Origin: Neoroseomonas oryzicola
Lineage (GTDB): Bacteria > Pseudomonadota > Alphaproteobacteria > Acetobacterales > Acetobacteraceae
Assembly: GCF_012163135.1 (NCBI RefSeq)
Contig: NZ_JAAVUP010000009.1
Location: 1-64,000, forward strand
DNA: 64,000 nt
Reading direction: 5' to 3'
Of this stretch, positions 1-9,019 are shown piece by piece. The notes below the pieces were generated by a model, which was not told the DNA's origin, did no database searches, and was given only the letters and a program-made list of their open reading frames with translations. Each line of letters begins with the position of its first letter. Position 1 is the stretch's first letter. The translations under genes were made by a program, and so were the position numbers.

Positions 1-62
1 GGGGGCGCCCGGGGGGGGGGGCACCCGGCCGTTCCCCCCCCGGGGGGGGGGGGGGGGCGAGC
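1..62. other. G/C homopolymer edge, probably unreliable sequence
   Basis: The first 60 bases are almost only long runs of G and C, including one G run of 17 and another of 11. Nothing else in the window looks like this. Such runs are typical of a low-quality contig end or a base-calling artefact. Reading frames crossing it should not be trusted. Confidence 0.6.
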
Positions 63-128
63 AGAACGCGCCCGGAGCCCCCCCCCAGCCGGACCGGCAC
101 GGGAACCTTTCCCTGGGCCGCCGCCGCG

Positions 129-359
129 GTGGCGGCGGCCGTCTTCGACCTGACCGGCAGCCTCATCGCCGCCATCGCGACGGCGGCCATTCCCTTCGCG
201 CTGGGCGTCACGAACCTGATGCCCTTCGCGGGCTGGGCCGTGCCGGTGGCCTTCGTGGCCTGGGCGGTGACGGCCCGCACCCTGGCGCCGGAGGCGAATG
301 CCGCCGCGCCGGCGCCGGACCGCGCCGTCCTCGCCGCCGCGCCGGCCGCCACGGACTGA
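129..359 (+). CDS. Hypothetical membrane protein, probably the C-terminal part of a truncated gene
   Basis: This 76-residue frame begins at a GTG and ends at a TGA. It contains two hydrophobic stretches (about residues 9-27 and 35-50) and an Ala/Pro-rich tail, so it is probably membrane-bound. The same frame stays open upstream to the window edge. The GTG may therefore be internal, and the true start may be lost in or beyond the homopolymer run. No family is recognised. It lies 80 bp upstream of ispH on the same strand. It could also be a chance frame, given the high G+C. Confidence 0.4.
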   Translation: MAAAVFDLTGSLIAAIATAAIPFALGVTNLMPFAGWAVPVAFVAWAVTARTLAPEANAAAPAPDRAVLAAAPAATD

Positions 360-439
360 TCCCGGCCACCCGCACCGCTTGCATTCCGGCGAACCGACCC
401 AAACCTCTTACCAGAGAACAAGTCGGGAGCCTGTCCGGG

Positions 440-1366
440 ATGCGGGTGATCTTGGCGCAGCCGCGCGGATTCTGCGCGGGCGTTGTGCGTGCGGTTGACA
501 TCGTCGAGCGCGCGCTCGCGACCTTCGGGCCACCCGTCTATGTCCGGCACGAGATCGTCCACAACGCGCATGTCGTGGCCGACCTCAAGGCCCGCGGCGC
601 GGTCTTCGTGCGCGAGGTGGACGAGATTCCCGAAGGCGCGGTCGCCGTCTTCTCCGCCCATGGCGTGGCGCGGAAGGTCGAGCGCGCGGCGGCGGAGCGC
701 GGCCTCGACGTGCTGGACGCGACCTGCCCGCTGGTCACGCGCGTGCACAATGACGGGCGCCGCTACGCCGCCCAGGGCCGCGCCGTCATCCTGGTCGGCC
801 ATGCCGGCCATCCGGAGGTGATCGGCACGCTCGGCCAGATCGAGGGCGAGGTGCACCTGGTCGCCACTGCCGAGGACGTCGCCGCCCTGCCGATCCCGCC
901 CGACCGGCCGGTCGCCTACGTCACCCAGACCACGCTGTCGGTGGATGAGACGCGGGGTGTGATCGCCGCCATCGCGGCGCGCTTCCGCGACGTCGCCGGG
1001 CCCGACACCCGCGGCATCTGCTACGCGACGCAGAACCGCCAGACGGCGGTGCAGGACCTCGCGCGCGTCGCGGAGCTCGTCCTGGTCATCGGTTCGGCCA
1101 ATTCGTCGAATTCCAATCGGCTGCGGGAGATCGCCGCGGAGTGCGGCGTGCGCGCGCACCTGATCCCGGATGCCGGGGCACTCGACCCGGCGTGGCTCGA
1201 GGGCGTGCGGGTGGTGGGGGTGACGGCTGGCGCCTCGGCGCCCGAGCGGCTGGTCGAGGCGCTAGTCGCGCGGCTGCGCGCCCTTGGCGCCACCGCGGTC
1301 GAACCGCTGCCCGGCCCCATCGAGGACGTCGCCTTCCGCCTGCCGCCGCGCCTCGCTGCGGCCTGA
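440..1366 (+). CDS. ispH: 4-hydroxy-3-methylbut-2-enyl diphosphate reductase (IspH/LytB)
   Basis: IspH is the last enzyme of the MEP isoprenoid pathway. It reduces HMBPP to IPP and DMAPP using a [4Fe-4S] cluster. The 308-residue protein has the usual length. All three cluster cysteines are present: Cys12 in GFCAGV, Cys96 in DATCPLV and Cys194 in [10 protein letters not shown]. The substrate-binding His41 and His124 and the catalytic Glu126 (GHAGHPEV) are also there. The start is supported by a GGGAG Shine-Dalgarno sequence 10 nt upstream of the ATG. It converges with the MgtC/DUF4010 gene 6 bp away. Identification is firm. Confidence 0.97.
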   Translation: MRVILAQPRGFCAGVVRAVDIVERALATFGPPVYVRHEIVHNAHVVADLKARGAVFVREVDEIPEGAVAVFSAHGVARKVERAAAERGLDVLDATCPLVTRVHNDGRRYAAQGRAVILVGHAGHPEVIGTLGQIEGEVHLVATAEDVAALPIPPDRPVAYVTQTTLSVDETRGVIAAIAARFRDVAGPDTRGICYATQNRQTAVQDLARVAELVLVIGSANSSNSNRLREIAAECGVRAHLIPDAGALDPAWLEGVRVVGVTAGASAPERLVEALVARLRALGATAVEPLPGPIEDVAFRLPPRLAAA

Positions 1367-1372
1367 GTCGCC

Positions 1373-2638
1373 TCAGCCCGGGGTGGCGAGGAGCGCCGCC
1401 GCTCCGGCGGCCAGACCCGCAGCGGAGCCCATCCCGAAGATCCGCCCGAAGCGTCCGCTGCCCAGCGTCACGCCATAGGCGGCCTTGGCGACGATGTTGC
1501 TCGCCACCGCCACGGCGACCGCCTTCGCCGCCAGGGCCGTGGTGATGGTCTCGGGTGCCAGGAGCGGGACGGACAGGGTGATCGCGTCCACGTCGGTCAG
1601 CCCCGTGACGGCGGCGATGACGATGACCGCGGCGCCGCCGAGCCTCTCCGAGCCGAACTTCGCCAGCGCGCCGACGCCCGCCAGCAGCAGCGCCATGCGC
1701 AGCACGGCGCCGATCTCGAAGGGATTGCCGAGCGGCGTGTCGGTGTCGGAGGCGCCGCTCCGCCGCCGCACCAGCACCGCGGCGACCAGCCCCATCGCCG
1801 CCGCGGCGGCCAGCAGCGCCGGCGACAAGGCCCGTGCCGTTTCCGGCGCCACGATGAAGGCCAGCACCGCCGTCCGCAAGCAGGAGACGACGCCCGCCAC
1901 CAGCGCCCCGGCCGCGAGCGCCCCCGCCGCACCGCCCTTCGCCGAGGAGGCGGCATTCGACAGCGTCACGGCGGTCGAGGAGACTAGCCCGCCCGCCGCC
2001 CCCGCGAGCAGCAGCCCCGTGCCCTCGCCGCCGAGCTTGATGCCGAGGTAGCCGAGGAAGGAGATCCCGGCGAGCAGGATGGCCAGCGTCCAGACCTTGT
2101 GCGGGTTCACCCCGGCGAGCCAGGGGATCGGCACGTCCGGCACCAGCGGTAGCGCGACCAGCGTCATGGACAGCAGCAGGATGGCGGATCGCAGCTCGAC
2201 CCAGGTGATGCGCGCCATCAGCCCGTGCAGGCTTTCCCGCGCCGCGAGCACGGCGGTCATGGCGACTGCGGCCGCACCGGCGGCCTGGGCTTCCCCCGCC
2301 ATGGCCAGCGCGCCCAGCGCATAGGTCGCCACCGCCGCGACCAGGCTGGTGGCGCTGTAGCGATCCTCGGCCTCGGCTTCCCGCAGGGCGAAGGGGATCA
2401 GCGCCGCCATCAGCGCGAACAGCCCGGCGCCCAGCAGCAGCGCCCCGCCCACGGGCCCGAGCGGAGCGGCGAGCGCCGCCACGATGCCGCCCGACAGGCC
2501 GACAAGGGCGAAGGTCCGCACGCCGGCGGTGCGCTTGCCGGCGGCCTCGTCCCGTTCGCGCCAGTGTCGTTCCGCACCCACCAGCAATCCGATGGCCAGC
2601 GCGACCGCCAGGCGACGGATCAGGTCCTCCCCATGCAT
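1373..2638 (-). CDS. MgtC/SapB family membrane protein with DUF4010 domain
   Basis: This 421-residue polytopic inner-membrane protein starts with an MgtC/SapB-type segment: a helix with GLLVGAER, then the basic loop leading to GVRTFALVGLSGG. A C-terminal DUF4010 region with about eight more hydrophobic helices follows. MgtC-type proteins are linked to Mg homeostasis and regulation of the F1Fo ATPase. The role of MgtC-DUF4010 fusions is not established, so no substrate is assigned. The start lies about 80 bp from the divergent E1-like gene. The length agrees with other members of the fusion family. Confidence 0.85.
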   Translation of the reverse strand: MHGEDLIRRLAVALAIGLLVGAERHWRERDEAAGKRTAGVRTFALVGLSGGIVAALAAPLGPVGGALLLGAGLFALMAALIPFALREAEAEDRYSATSLVAAVATYALGALAMAGEAQAAGAAAVAMTAVLAARESLHGLMARITWVELRSAILLLSMTLVALPLVPDVPIPWLAGVNPHKVWTLAILLAGISFLGYLGIKLGGEGTGLLLAGAAGGLVSSTAVTLSNAASSAKGGAAGALAAGALVAGVVSCLRTAVLAFIVAPETARALSPALLAAAAAMGLVAAVLVRRRSGASDTDTPLGNPFEIGAVLRMALLLAGVGALAKFGSERLGGAAVIVIAAVTGLTDVDAITLSVPLLAPETITTALAAKAVAVAVASNIVAKAAYGVTLGSGRFGRIFGMGSAAGLAAGAAALLATPG

Positions 2639-2718
2639 GGCGGCATTTCGCGCCGCGGCGGCCCGCGCCGCAAGGGTGCGGCTTGCGCCGGCGGGTGCGG
2701 CGCGCCCATATCCCGGCC

Positions 2719-3540
2719 ATGGACCTCGACTTCACCACGGCGGAGTTGCACCGCTATTCGCGCCACATCCTGCTCGAGGAGGTGGGCGCGACCGGCCAGG
2801 CGAAGCTGCGCGCCGCGCGCGTTCTCGTGGTCGGCGCCGGCGGGCTGGGCTCGCCGCTGTCGCTGTATCTGGCCGCGGCGGGGGTGGGCACGATCGGGCT
2901 GATCGACCACGACGTGCTGGAACTGTCGAACCTGCAGCGGCAGGTGGCGCACACCACCGCGCGCATCGGGCGCAACAAGGCCGAAAGCGCCGCCGAGACG
3001 CTCACCGCCCTGAACCCCGGCACGCGCGTCGAGGTCCATGCGCGGCGGCTGGACGTCGCGGCGGCGCTCGAACTGATCCCGCGCTACGACATCGTCTGCG
3101 ATGGCACCGACAATTTCGCGACGCGCTTCCTGCTCGGCGATGCCTGCCACCTGCTGAAGCGGCCGCTGGTCAGCGCGGCGGTGCTGCGCTTCGAAGGGCA
3201 GCTTTCGGTCTTCGCCGGGCATGACGGCATCCATCCCTGCCATCGCTGCCTGCATCCCGAGCCCCCGCCGCCGGGCCTGGTGCCGACCTGTTCCGAGGCC
3301 GGCGTGCTCGGCGCCGTGACCGGCGTGATGGGCACGCTGCAGGCGACCGAGGTGCTGAAGCTCATCATGGGCATCGGCGATCCGCTGAAGGGCCGGCTGC
3401 TGCTGTGGGATGCGCTCGATGCGCGGTTCCGCACGGTGCGGCTGAAGCGCGACCCGGGCTGCGCGCTGTGCGGCGATGTGCCGCAGATCACGGACCTCTC
3501 GGGCCATCTGGAGTCCGCGCCGCCCGTCTGCGCGATCTGA
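2719..3540 (+). CDS. HesA/MoeB/ThiF family adenylyltransferase (E1-like)
   Basis: This E1-like enzyme adenylates the C-terminal glycine of a ubiquitin-like sulfur carrier (MoaD or ThiS), feeding molybdopterin or thiamine synthesis. In the 273-residue product the nucleotide site GAGGLGSP is at 39-46 and the Mg-binding aspartate (CDGTDNF) near 131. CxxC zinc pairs lie at 174/177 and 248/251. A Cys191 (TCSEAGVLG) sits where E1-type enzymes carry the reactive cysteine. There is no C-terminal rhodanese domain. An upstream in-frame ATG would add 12 Arg-rich residues, but the family normally begins near ATG 2719. MoeB and ThiF cannot be separated without a carrier-protein neighbour. Confidence 0.9.
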   Translation: MDLDFTTAELHRYSRHILLEEVGATGQAKLRAARVLVVGAGGLGSPLSLYLAAAGVGTIGLIDHDVLELSNLQRQVAHTTARIGRNKAESAAETLTALNPGTRVEVHARRLDVAAALELIPRYDIVCDGTDNFATRFLLGDACHLLKRPLVSAAVLRFEGQLSVFAGHDGIHPCHRCLHPEPPPPGLVPTCSEAGVLGAVTGVMGTLQATEVLKLIMGIGDPLKGRLLLWDALDARFRTVRLKRDPGCALCGDVPQITDLSGHLESAPPVCAI

Positions 3541-3610
3541 CCTCCGCGCGCTTGACGCGGGCGGGGCCCGGCGGGAACGGTGGCGGTTCGTTCCGGGCGG
3601 GAAGGCGGCC

Positions 3611-5506
3611 ATGCTGATCGGCAGGATTTTCGGACGCGGCGTGTGCCGCTGCGGTTCGGCCGCGGATGCGCGGCCGCTGACGGCAGCACCCGTGCAGCCG
3701 CAGCGCGGCGGGGATCCCGCACTCGGGCCGGCTTTCGGGCCGCTGCCGGCGCCGATCGGCGCATGGACGCCGTTCCGGTGGGGCGCGATCGAGGTGTTCT
3801 ACACGCTGAACAGGGACGCGCATCCCGCGCATGCCCTGCCGGACGCCATCAAGGATCCGCCGAAACAGGCGGACGACTGCGTGATCGGCGGCATCGCGTT
3901 AGGGCGTGTCGAAGACCTCGCCCATCCGGCCCATGTGCAGAAGGTCGCGCTGATGGCCGAGCATTGCCTCGGCGTCTATCGCGGCTTCGGCTTCAGGGTG
4001 CCGGCATCGCTGCGCATCCACCTCTGCACCTTCGGCACCGATGCGGATGCGAATTTCCGGGGCGGGACCGAGGTCTGGCTCGACCATGTCTGGGTCTCGA
4101 CGCGACTGAACGAGACGGATGCGCTGCTGACCGTCGCGCACGAGGTCTTCCACCGCGTGCAGTACGAATACAACGCGACCATCGCCAAGACCTCGCCCTT
4201 CTATGCCGCGCTGCGCGAGGGCGGGGCGCGCCTCGCCGAGGACTGGGTGCTCGATTCCGGCGACCGCTACCTCAAGGACGGCATCGAGTTCCTCGAGGAT
4301 CCCGGCCGGCCGCTGATGCACCATCCGGGACCTGGCCCGGAAATCCCGCCGCATTCCTACGCCGCCGCGCTGTTCTGGCGCTGGCTGTGCGAACAGCATG
4401 GCGAGATCCGCAGCGGCACCGACGGCATCGAGGTGATGCGCACCATCCTCGAGACCATGAAGGACGGTTCCGGCTACATCCTGACCGACCTGCGCGAGGC
4501 GCGCGGCGCCGTGGTGGGGGAGGGGCATCTCGATGCCTTCCAGCACCTCGACCGCGCGGCGGGCGAGACGCTGTCGACCGAGACCGACTGGGGCAATTTC
4601 CTCGTCGCCAACTGGATGCACGGCACGGCGAGCCCGACGCCCGACAAGCGCTTCGACTATGTCGAGGACGACGACCTTGGCGGCAGTTTCTCCCGCCGTC
4701 GTCCCTTCGTCTGGCCGGGGGAGAAGAAGACCGCGGCGGACCTCGCCGCGAAGCCCTTCGCCTTCGAGATCCCGCGCGGCGCCGTCCGGGCGGGCTTCTC
4801 CGCGCGCTACACGGTGGTCGATCTGTCCCAGGGCACGCCGCCGCCCCTGCTGCGCCTCGACTTCAAGGTGCTGGAGGGCATGGAGGATCCGCTCGTCCAG
4901 GTGCTGATGATCGGCCGCAACGCCGCGGGCAAGGAGGACCTCAAGGACCTGCTGCGCAGCGACCGCACGGACTGGACGACCTTCATCCCGACGAAGGGCC
5001 TGACGCAGGTGGTGGTGATCGTCGCGGCGCGGGAGCATCCGGGGCGGTATCGCATCGCCCTCGCGCCCGCTGCCGGCCAGGTGGTGCTGCACGCGGCGGC
5101 GTGCAATGCCGCCCCGGGCCGGAGCTACGAGACCGACCCGCGCGAGGGCGCCTGGCCCTGGACCTCGCCCGACGTGGCGCTGGACGGCGATGCGGTGCGC
5201 GTGCGCGTCACCAATCGCGGCGATGCGCCGAGCGGCCCGGTGACGGTGACGCTGGCGGCCCAGGGAACGACGCGCGACGTGCCGCTGCGCGCCGGCCGCT
5301 GGACCGATGTGGGGGAGGCGACGACCGGCTCCATCGCCCCGGGCGCGACGGCGGAATTCCGCATTCCGTGGACGGCGCCGCGCACCCCGGCGGCGGCGAC
5401 CGGCTGGGGCCTGAGGGCGCGGATCGCTTCGGGCGGCGCGGCCTTCGTCGTGCTGTCCTCGGTCGGCAGGCTCTCGCTGCCGGACCGGATCGACGCGGTC
5501 CTCTGA
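3611..5506 (+). CDS. Uncharacterised protein with HExxH metallopeptidase-like core and C-terminal Ig-like domain
   Basis: This is a 631-residue protein that I do not recognise. An HEVFH motif lies at residues 177-181 after a hydrophobic strand. It is followed by EGGARLAED at about 203-211, which resembles the downstream Glu ligand of gluzincin peptidases (HExxH, then EG-x-A-xxx-E). This suggests a zinc metallopeptidase fold. The last 130 residues resemble a CARDB or Ig-like beta sandwich. No convincing signal peptide is visible. ATG 3611 is chosen because GGGAAGG lies 5 nt upstream; the same frame is open further upstream. The substrate is unknown. Confidence 0.7.
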   Translation: MLIGRIFGRGVCRCGSAADARPLTAAPVQPQRGGDPALGPAFGPLPAPIGAWTPFRWGAIEVFYTLNRDAHPAHALPDAIKDPPKQADDCVIGGIALGRVEDLAHPAHVQKVALMAEHCLGVYRGFGFRVPASLRIHLCTFGTDADANFRGGTEVWLDHVWVSTRLNETDALLTVAHEVFHRVQYEYNATIAKTSPFYAALREGGARLAEDWVLDSGDRYLKDGIEFLEDPGRPLMHHPGPGPEIPPHSYAAALFWRWLCEQHGEIRSGTDGIEVMRTILETMKDGSGYILTDLREARGAVVGEGHLDAFQHLDRAAGETLSTETDWGNFLVANWMHGTASPTPDKRFDYVEDDDLGGSFSRRRPFVWPGEKKTAADLAAKPFAFEIPRGAVRAGFSARYTVVDLSQGTPPPLLRLDFKVLEGMEDPLVQVLMIGRNAAGKEDLKDLLRSDRTDWTTFIPTKGLTQVVVIVAAREHPGRYRIALAPAAGQVVLHAAACNAAPGRSYETDPREGAWPWTSPDVALDGDAVRVRVTNRGDAPSGPVTVTLAAQGTTRDVPLRAGRWTDVGEATTGSIAPGATAEFRIPWTAPRTPAAATGWGLRARIASGGAAFVVLSSVGRLSLPDRIDAVL

Positions 5507-5516
5507 CCGCCGCGCG

Positions 5517-8500
5517 TCAGAAGCGCGCGGGGGCCGAAAGGGCGCGGATCTGCGCGGCGAGGGGGCGCAACGACAGCGCCTCCGCTTCCTCGAGCGCTTG
5601 GGCGGCGAGCGCGGCGGCGCCGTCCTCGTCGCCGGCCTGGCGGGCCAGCTGCGCCTCGACCATCAGCGCATGGGCCACGGCACCGCGCGATCCCTGCCGT
5701 TCGGCGAGGCTGCGCGCCGCCTTGGCCTGGGTCGCGGCCTCGGCCCTTTGGCCATCGGCGAGGAGCGCCTCGGCCAGCATGGCGAGCCGCAGCGGCTGCT
5801 GGAACATGAAGCCCATGCGGTCGGCATCGGCGACGGCGGCGGTCAGTTGTCGCACCCCGTCGGCCCAGCGCCCCGCCGCGGTGCAGGCGGCGCCGAAGAA
5901 GCCCTCGGCCACCGGGATCATCAGTTCCGTCTCGGCCTTGCGCGCGAAGTCGAGCGCGGCCTCGAGCGAGGCCATGGCCGCGGTCGGCTCGCCGGTCATC
6001 AGTCGCAGATGGCCTTCGGCGATGCTCGCGAAGATCGAGGTGAAGGGCCGCTGCACGGTGGCGGCGAGCGCCTGGCAGGCCTCCACCGCCTCCGAGGCGC
6101 GCTGGAATTCCCCGAGCTCGGACAGCGCGCGGGCGCGGTAGCCGAGGGCGACGACTGTCAGCGGCCGCTCGAGCCCGAAGCGGTCGAGGTAGCCCGGCTG
6201 CTCGGCGAATTCGGCGACCGTCGCCATGGAGTCCGCCGCCGCGGCGAACTGGCACAGCCCCATCTGCCCCAGCCCGGCCTGGAAGCCGGCGCGCACCACC
6301 AGGGCGCGGTCCCCCGCGCTGCGTCCGATCGCCGCGGCGCGTTCCGCCGCGCCGATCGCCCCGGCATTGTCGCCGGCGAGCCAGCGCTGGTGGCTCATGA
6401 ACAGGGCCAGCTGGCCGAGCCGTTCGTGGTCGCCCAGGCGTTCGGCGATCTCCTCCGCTTCCCGCAACCGGCCGAACAGTGGTGCCACCTGGCCGAGGCG
6501 GAACAGCGGCGTGCGCAGGTCGAAGCGCAGGTCGACGGCCTCGCGCAGCACCTCCTCGGTCTCTGGCAGGTGGGCGAGGGCCTCCATCGCCTGTTCTAGG
6601 AACTGCACCGCCTCGCGGTTGGCCGAGCGCGCGGCGGCCTTGCCGCCGGCCTGCCGCCCGTAATGCGCTGCCTTGGTCCAGGTCTCGCCGCGCGCGGCGT
6701 GCAGGGCGAGCGCCTCGATCCGGTTGGTCAGGCGGTCGCCGAGCGGGCCCTCCAGCACCTCGACCAGCCGGGCATGCTGGGCGCGGCGATGGGACCGCAG
6801 CATCCCGGCATAGGCGGTTTCCTGGATCAGGGCGTGGCGGAAATTGTAGGTCGCCTCGGCGGCCTCGATCTCGCGCACCAGCAGGTTCGCGCGTTCGAGC
6901 CGCACCAGTGCGGGCAGCACCTCGCCGTCCGGGACGTCGAGCATGGCCGCGAGGATGCGCGGTTCCACGTCGCGCGCCATGATCGCCGACGCCTGCGCCA
7001 CCTGCTTGTCGGTCGGCAGCAGGCGGTCGAGGCGCGAGGCGATGATGCTGCGCACCGTGTCCGGCAGGTCGAGCGTCTCGAGTTCCGCGACCAGGCGGTA
7101 GGCGCCGCGTTCGCCGACCAGCGCGCCCTGTTCCAGCAGCGAGGAGATGCATTCCTCGAGGAAGAAGGGATTGCCGCCGGTGCGTTCCGCCAGCAGCCGG
7201 GCGAGCCGGTGGTTGGCGACATGGTCGCCGAGCATCTGGCGGATCAGCTCGAGCGTGTTCTCGCGCGACAGCGGCTCGACCCGCAGCGCGGTGACCGAGG
7301 ACGGCCAGGACCGGCTGAATTCCGGCCGGTGGTCGAGCAGCAGCATCTGCCGCGTCTCGGGCAGGGATTCCGCGACGCGGTCGAGCACAGCGAGCGTCTC
7401 GCCATCCGCCCAGTGCAGGTCCTCGACGGTGAGGACGAGCGGGCGTTCCTCGGCCAGGTGGCGAAACAGCCCGGTGAAGGCGGTGTGCAGGCGCCGCTGC
7501 CGCTGGTCGGGCGCGAGGGCACGCCAGCCGGCCTGCTCGGCGCCGCGGCTCAGCGTCGCGACCAGGGCCGGGATCGAATCCGCCATGCGGGTTCCGGCAT
7601 CCCGCAGCCCGTGCTCGACGCGTTCCTGCACGCGGTCGGTGTCGTCCTCGGGCGCGATGCCGAAATGGCTGCGCGCCAGCGTCGCGAGCGGCGCGAGCGG
7701 CGTCGTCGCGTCGTAGGGCTGGCAGAAGGCGTGCATGACGCGCGGATTGTCGCGCGGCTGCCGGGCGAGGAATTCGTGCACCAGCCGCGACTTGCCGCAG
7801 CCCGCATCGCCCACCAGCACCACGCCCCCGCCCTGTCCGGCGGCGCTGCGGTCCAGCGTCGCCATCAGCGTCGCCATCTCGGCATCGCGGCTGACGAAGG
7901 GCGCGTGGCCGCGCCGCGCGCTGACCTGCAGGCGCGGGCGGCGCGGATCGGCCGCGACCAGGCGATAGACCTCGACGGGCTCGGTCGCGCCGCGCAGTTC
8001 CAGCATGCGCGGCGTGTCGGCGGTGACGTAGCCCTCGACCAGGCGCAGCGTCGCGGCCGAGATCCACACCTCGCCCGGTTCGGTCGCCTGTTCGATGCGG
8101 GCAGCGATGTGCACCACGGCCCCCGCGGCATCGAGGCCCATGGCGAGGTCGTTGGCGACGTCGTGGACCACCACCTCGCCCGAATGCACGCCGATGCGCG
8201 CGGAGATGTCGACGCCGAGGCGCGCACGCTGGTCGAGCGCCACCTTGCGCAGCGCGTCGCGCATGTGCACGGCCGCGCAGCAGGCGCCGAGCGCGTGCTG
8301 TTCCATCGCGACCGGCGCGCCGAACATCGCCATCACGCCGTCGCCCTGCACGCGGTTGACGGTGCCGCCGAAGCGGCGGACGGCATCGACCATCGCGTCG
8401 GTGGACGGGCGCAGCAATTCGCGCGCGCGCTCGGGGTCCTCGTTGAAGATCAGCCTGGTCGATCCGCGCACGTCGGCGAAGAGCACCGTCAGCGCCTTGC

Positions 8501-8624
8501 GTTCCTCGGTGCGCGCATTCGCCGATGCGCCGAGGAAATGACCGCAGACATGACAGAATCGTGCCCCCGTCAGCGACGGTGTCGCGCACTTCGCACAGAC
8601 CGGGCTATCTTCCGGAGGGGGCAT
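5517..8624 (-). CDS. Class III adenylate/guanylate cyclase fused to AAA-type ATPase and TPR region
   Basis: This 1035-residue cytoplasmic regulator has four parts. A zinc ribbon (Cys10, 13, 24, 27) comes first. A class III cyclase domain follows, with Asp51 in FADVRGST and Asp95 in QGDGVMAMFG as metal ligands. Next is an NTPase module with Walker A GDAGCGKS at 272-279, and the C-terminal half is a TPR-like helical repeat. Such proteins resemble signal-sensing STAND-type ATPases. At the position of the usual transition-state Asn the sequence reads VHIAARIE, with His. It is divergent from the small gene at 8672, with a palindrome between them. The signal and the cyclic nucleotide made are unknown. 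Confidence 0.9.
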   Translation of the reverse strand: MPPPEDSPVCAKCATPSLTGARFCHVCGHFLGASANARTEERKALTVLFADVRGSTRLIFNEDPERARELLRPSTDAMVDAVRRFGGTVNRVQGDGVMAMFGAPVAMEQHALGACCAAVHMRDALRKVALDQRARLGVDISARIGVHSGEVVVHDVANDLAMGLDAAGAVVHIAARIEQATEPGEVWISAATLRLVEGYVTADTPRMLELRGATEPVEVYRLVAADPRRPRLQVSARRGHAPFVSRDAEMATLMATLDRSAAGQGGGVVLVGDAGCGKSRLVHEFLARQPRDNPRVMHAFCQPYDATTPLAPLATLARSHFGIAPEDDTDRVQERVEHGLRDAGTRMADSIPALVATLSRGAEQAGWRALAPDQRQRRLHTAFTGLFRHLAEERPLVLTVEDLHWADGETLAVLDRVAESLPETRQMLLLDHRPEFSRSWPSSVTALRVEPLSRENTLELIRQMLGDHVANHRLARLLAERTGGNPFFLEECISSLLEQGALVGERGAYRLVAELETLDLPDTVRSIIASRLDRLLPTDKQVAQASAIMARDVEPRILAAMLDVPDGEVLPALVRLERANLLVREIEAAEATYNFRHALIQETAYAGMLRSHRRAQHARLVEVLEGPLGDRLTNRIEALALHAARGETWTKAAHYGRQAGGKAAARSANREAVQFLEQAMEALAHLPETEEVLREAVDLRFDLRTPLFRLGQVAPLFGRLREAEEIAERLGDHERLGQLALFMSHQRWLAGDNAGAIGAAERAAAIGRSAGDRALVVRAGFQAGLGQMGLCQFAAAADSMATVAEFAEQPGYLDRFGLERPLTVVALGYRARALSELGEFQRASEAVEACQALAATVQRPFTSIFASIAEGHLRLMTGEPTAAMASLEAALDFARKAETELMIPVAEGFFGAACTAAGRWADGVRQLTAAVADADRMGFMFQQPLRLAMLAEALLADGQRAEAATQAKAARSLAERQGSRGAVAHALMVEAQLARQAGDEDGAAALAAQALEEAEALSLRPLAAQIRALSAPARF

Positions 8625-8627
8625 CGT

Positions 8628-8647
8628 GATGCATTATCATATGCATC
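8628..8647. promoter_or_regulatory. Palindrome in the divergent promoter gap (candidate operator)
   Basis: A perfect inverted repeat GATGCAT-tatcat-ATGCATC lies between the start codons of the cyclase-ATPase gene (8624) and the small gene at 8672. It is markedly AT-rich for this sequence, which suits an operator or overlapping promoters. No protein is assigned to it. Confidence 0.4.
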
Positions 8648-8671
8648 GTTACTTGGGGGATGGGTGATCAG

Positions 8672-9019
8672 ATGAGCGACGATCCATTTCAGAGCATGCC
8701 TCTGGCGAAGGCGCGCGAGGCCGCCTTCGACGCGGACAACGATCGTGCGAGCTACGAAATCCTGTGGACGCCGGGTTCCGTGACGCGGGCGGTGTTCCAT
8801 CCGGGCGCGTTCAAGGTGACCTATCGGCAGAACGGACGCATCCAGCGCTACCTGATGAAGGACGGCGTGTGGGAAGCGCAGGAACCGGAGGACGTCGTCG
8901 CCGGCCAGACCATCACGCGTGATGAGACGGGAACAATTCAGCGCGTCGTCAACCTGGGCGCGAATGATCTCGAGGCCGACAAGGACCAGGATGGCGGCCG
9001 CTCGAAGGTCTGGCCCTGA
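8672..9019 (+). CDS. Small conserved-type hypothetical protein
   Basis: This soluble protein is about 115 residues long and has no recognisable family. It is acidic at both ends, with a central beta-rich stretch (residues about 35-85) that alternates hydrophobic and charged residues. No signal peptide or membrane helix is seen. Two in-frame ATGs exist, 8660 and 8672. The first directly abuts GGGGGA, so the second, with the purine stretch about 12 nt upstream, is the better start. The next gene appears to begin inside its stop codon (CTGA), so the two are probably co-translated. It is divergent from the cyclase-ATPase gene. Confidence 0.7.
   Translation: MSDDPFQSMPLAKAREAAFDADNDRASYEILWTPGSVTRAVFHPGAFKVTYRQNGRIQRYLMKDGVWEAQEPEDVVAGQTITRDETGTIQRVVNLGANDLEADKDQDGGRSKVWP

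Noticed and set aside
1-62. Telomere-like or G-quadruplex element
   Set aside because: Pure homopolymers without a regular repeat at the very edge of the sequence are better explained by poor sequence quality.
1086-2738. A 550-codon open frame on the minus strand overlapping ispH and the MgtC/DUF4010 gene
   Set aside because: Its translation is Arg/Gly/Ala-rich low complexity with no family pattern; it is a shadow frame caused by high G+C. The overlapping frames encode recognisable proteins.
5125-8589. A very long (1154-codon) minus-strand frame parallel to the cyclase-ATPase gene
   Set aside because: The product is mostly Arg, Gly, Ala and Pro with no domains. The neighbouring frame contains the zinc ribbon, cyclase motifs and Walker A.
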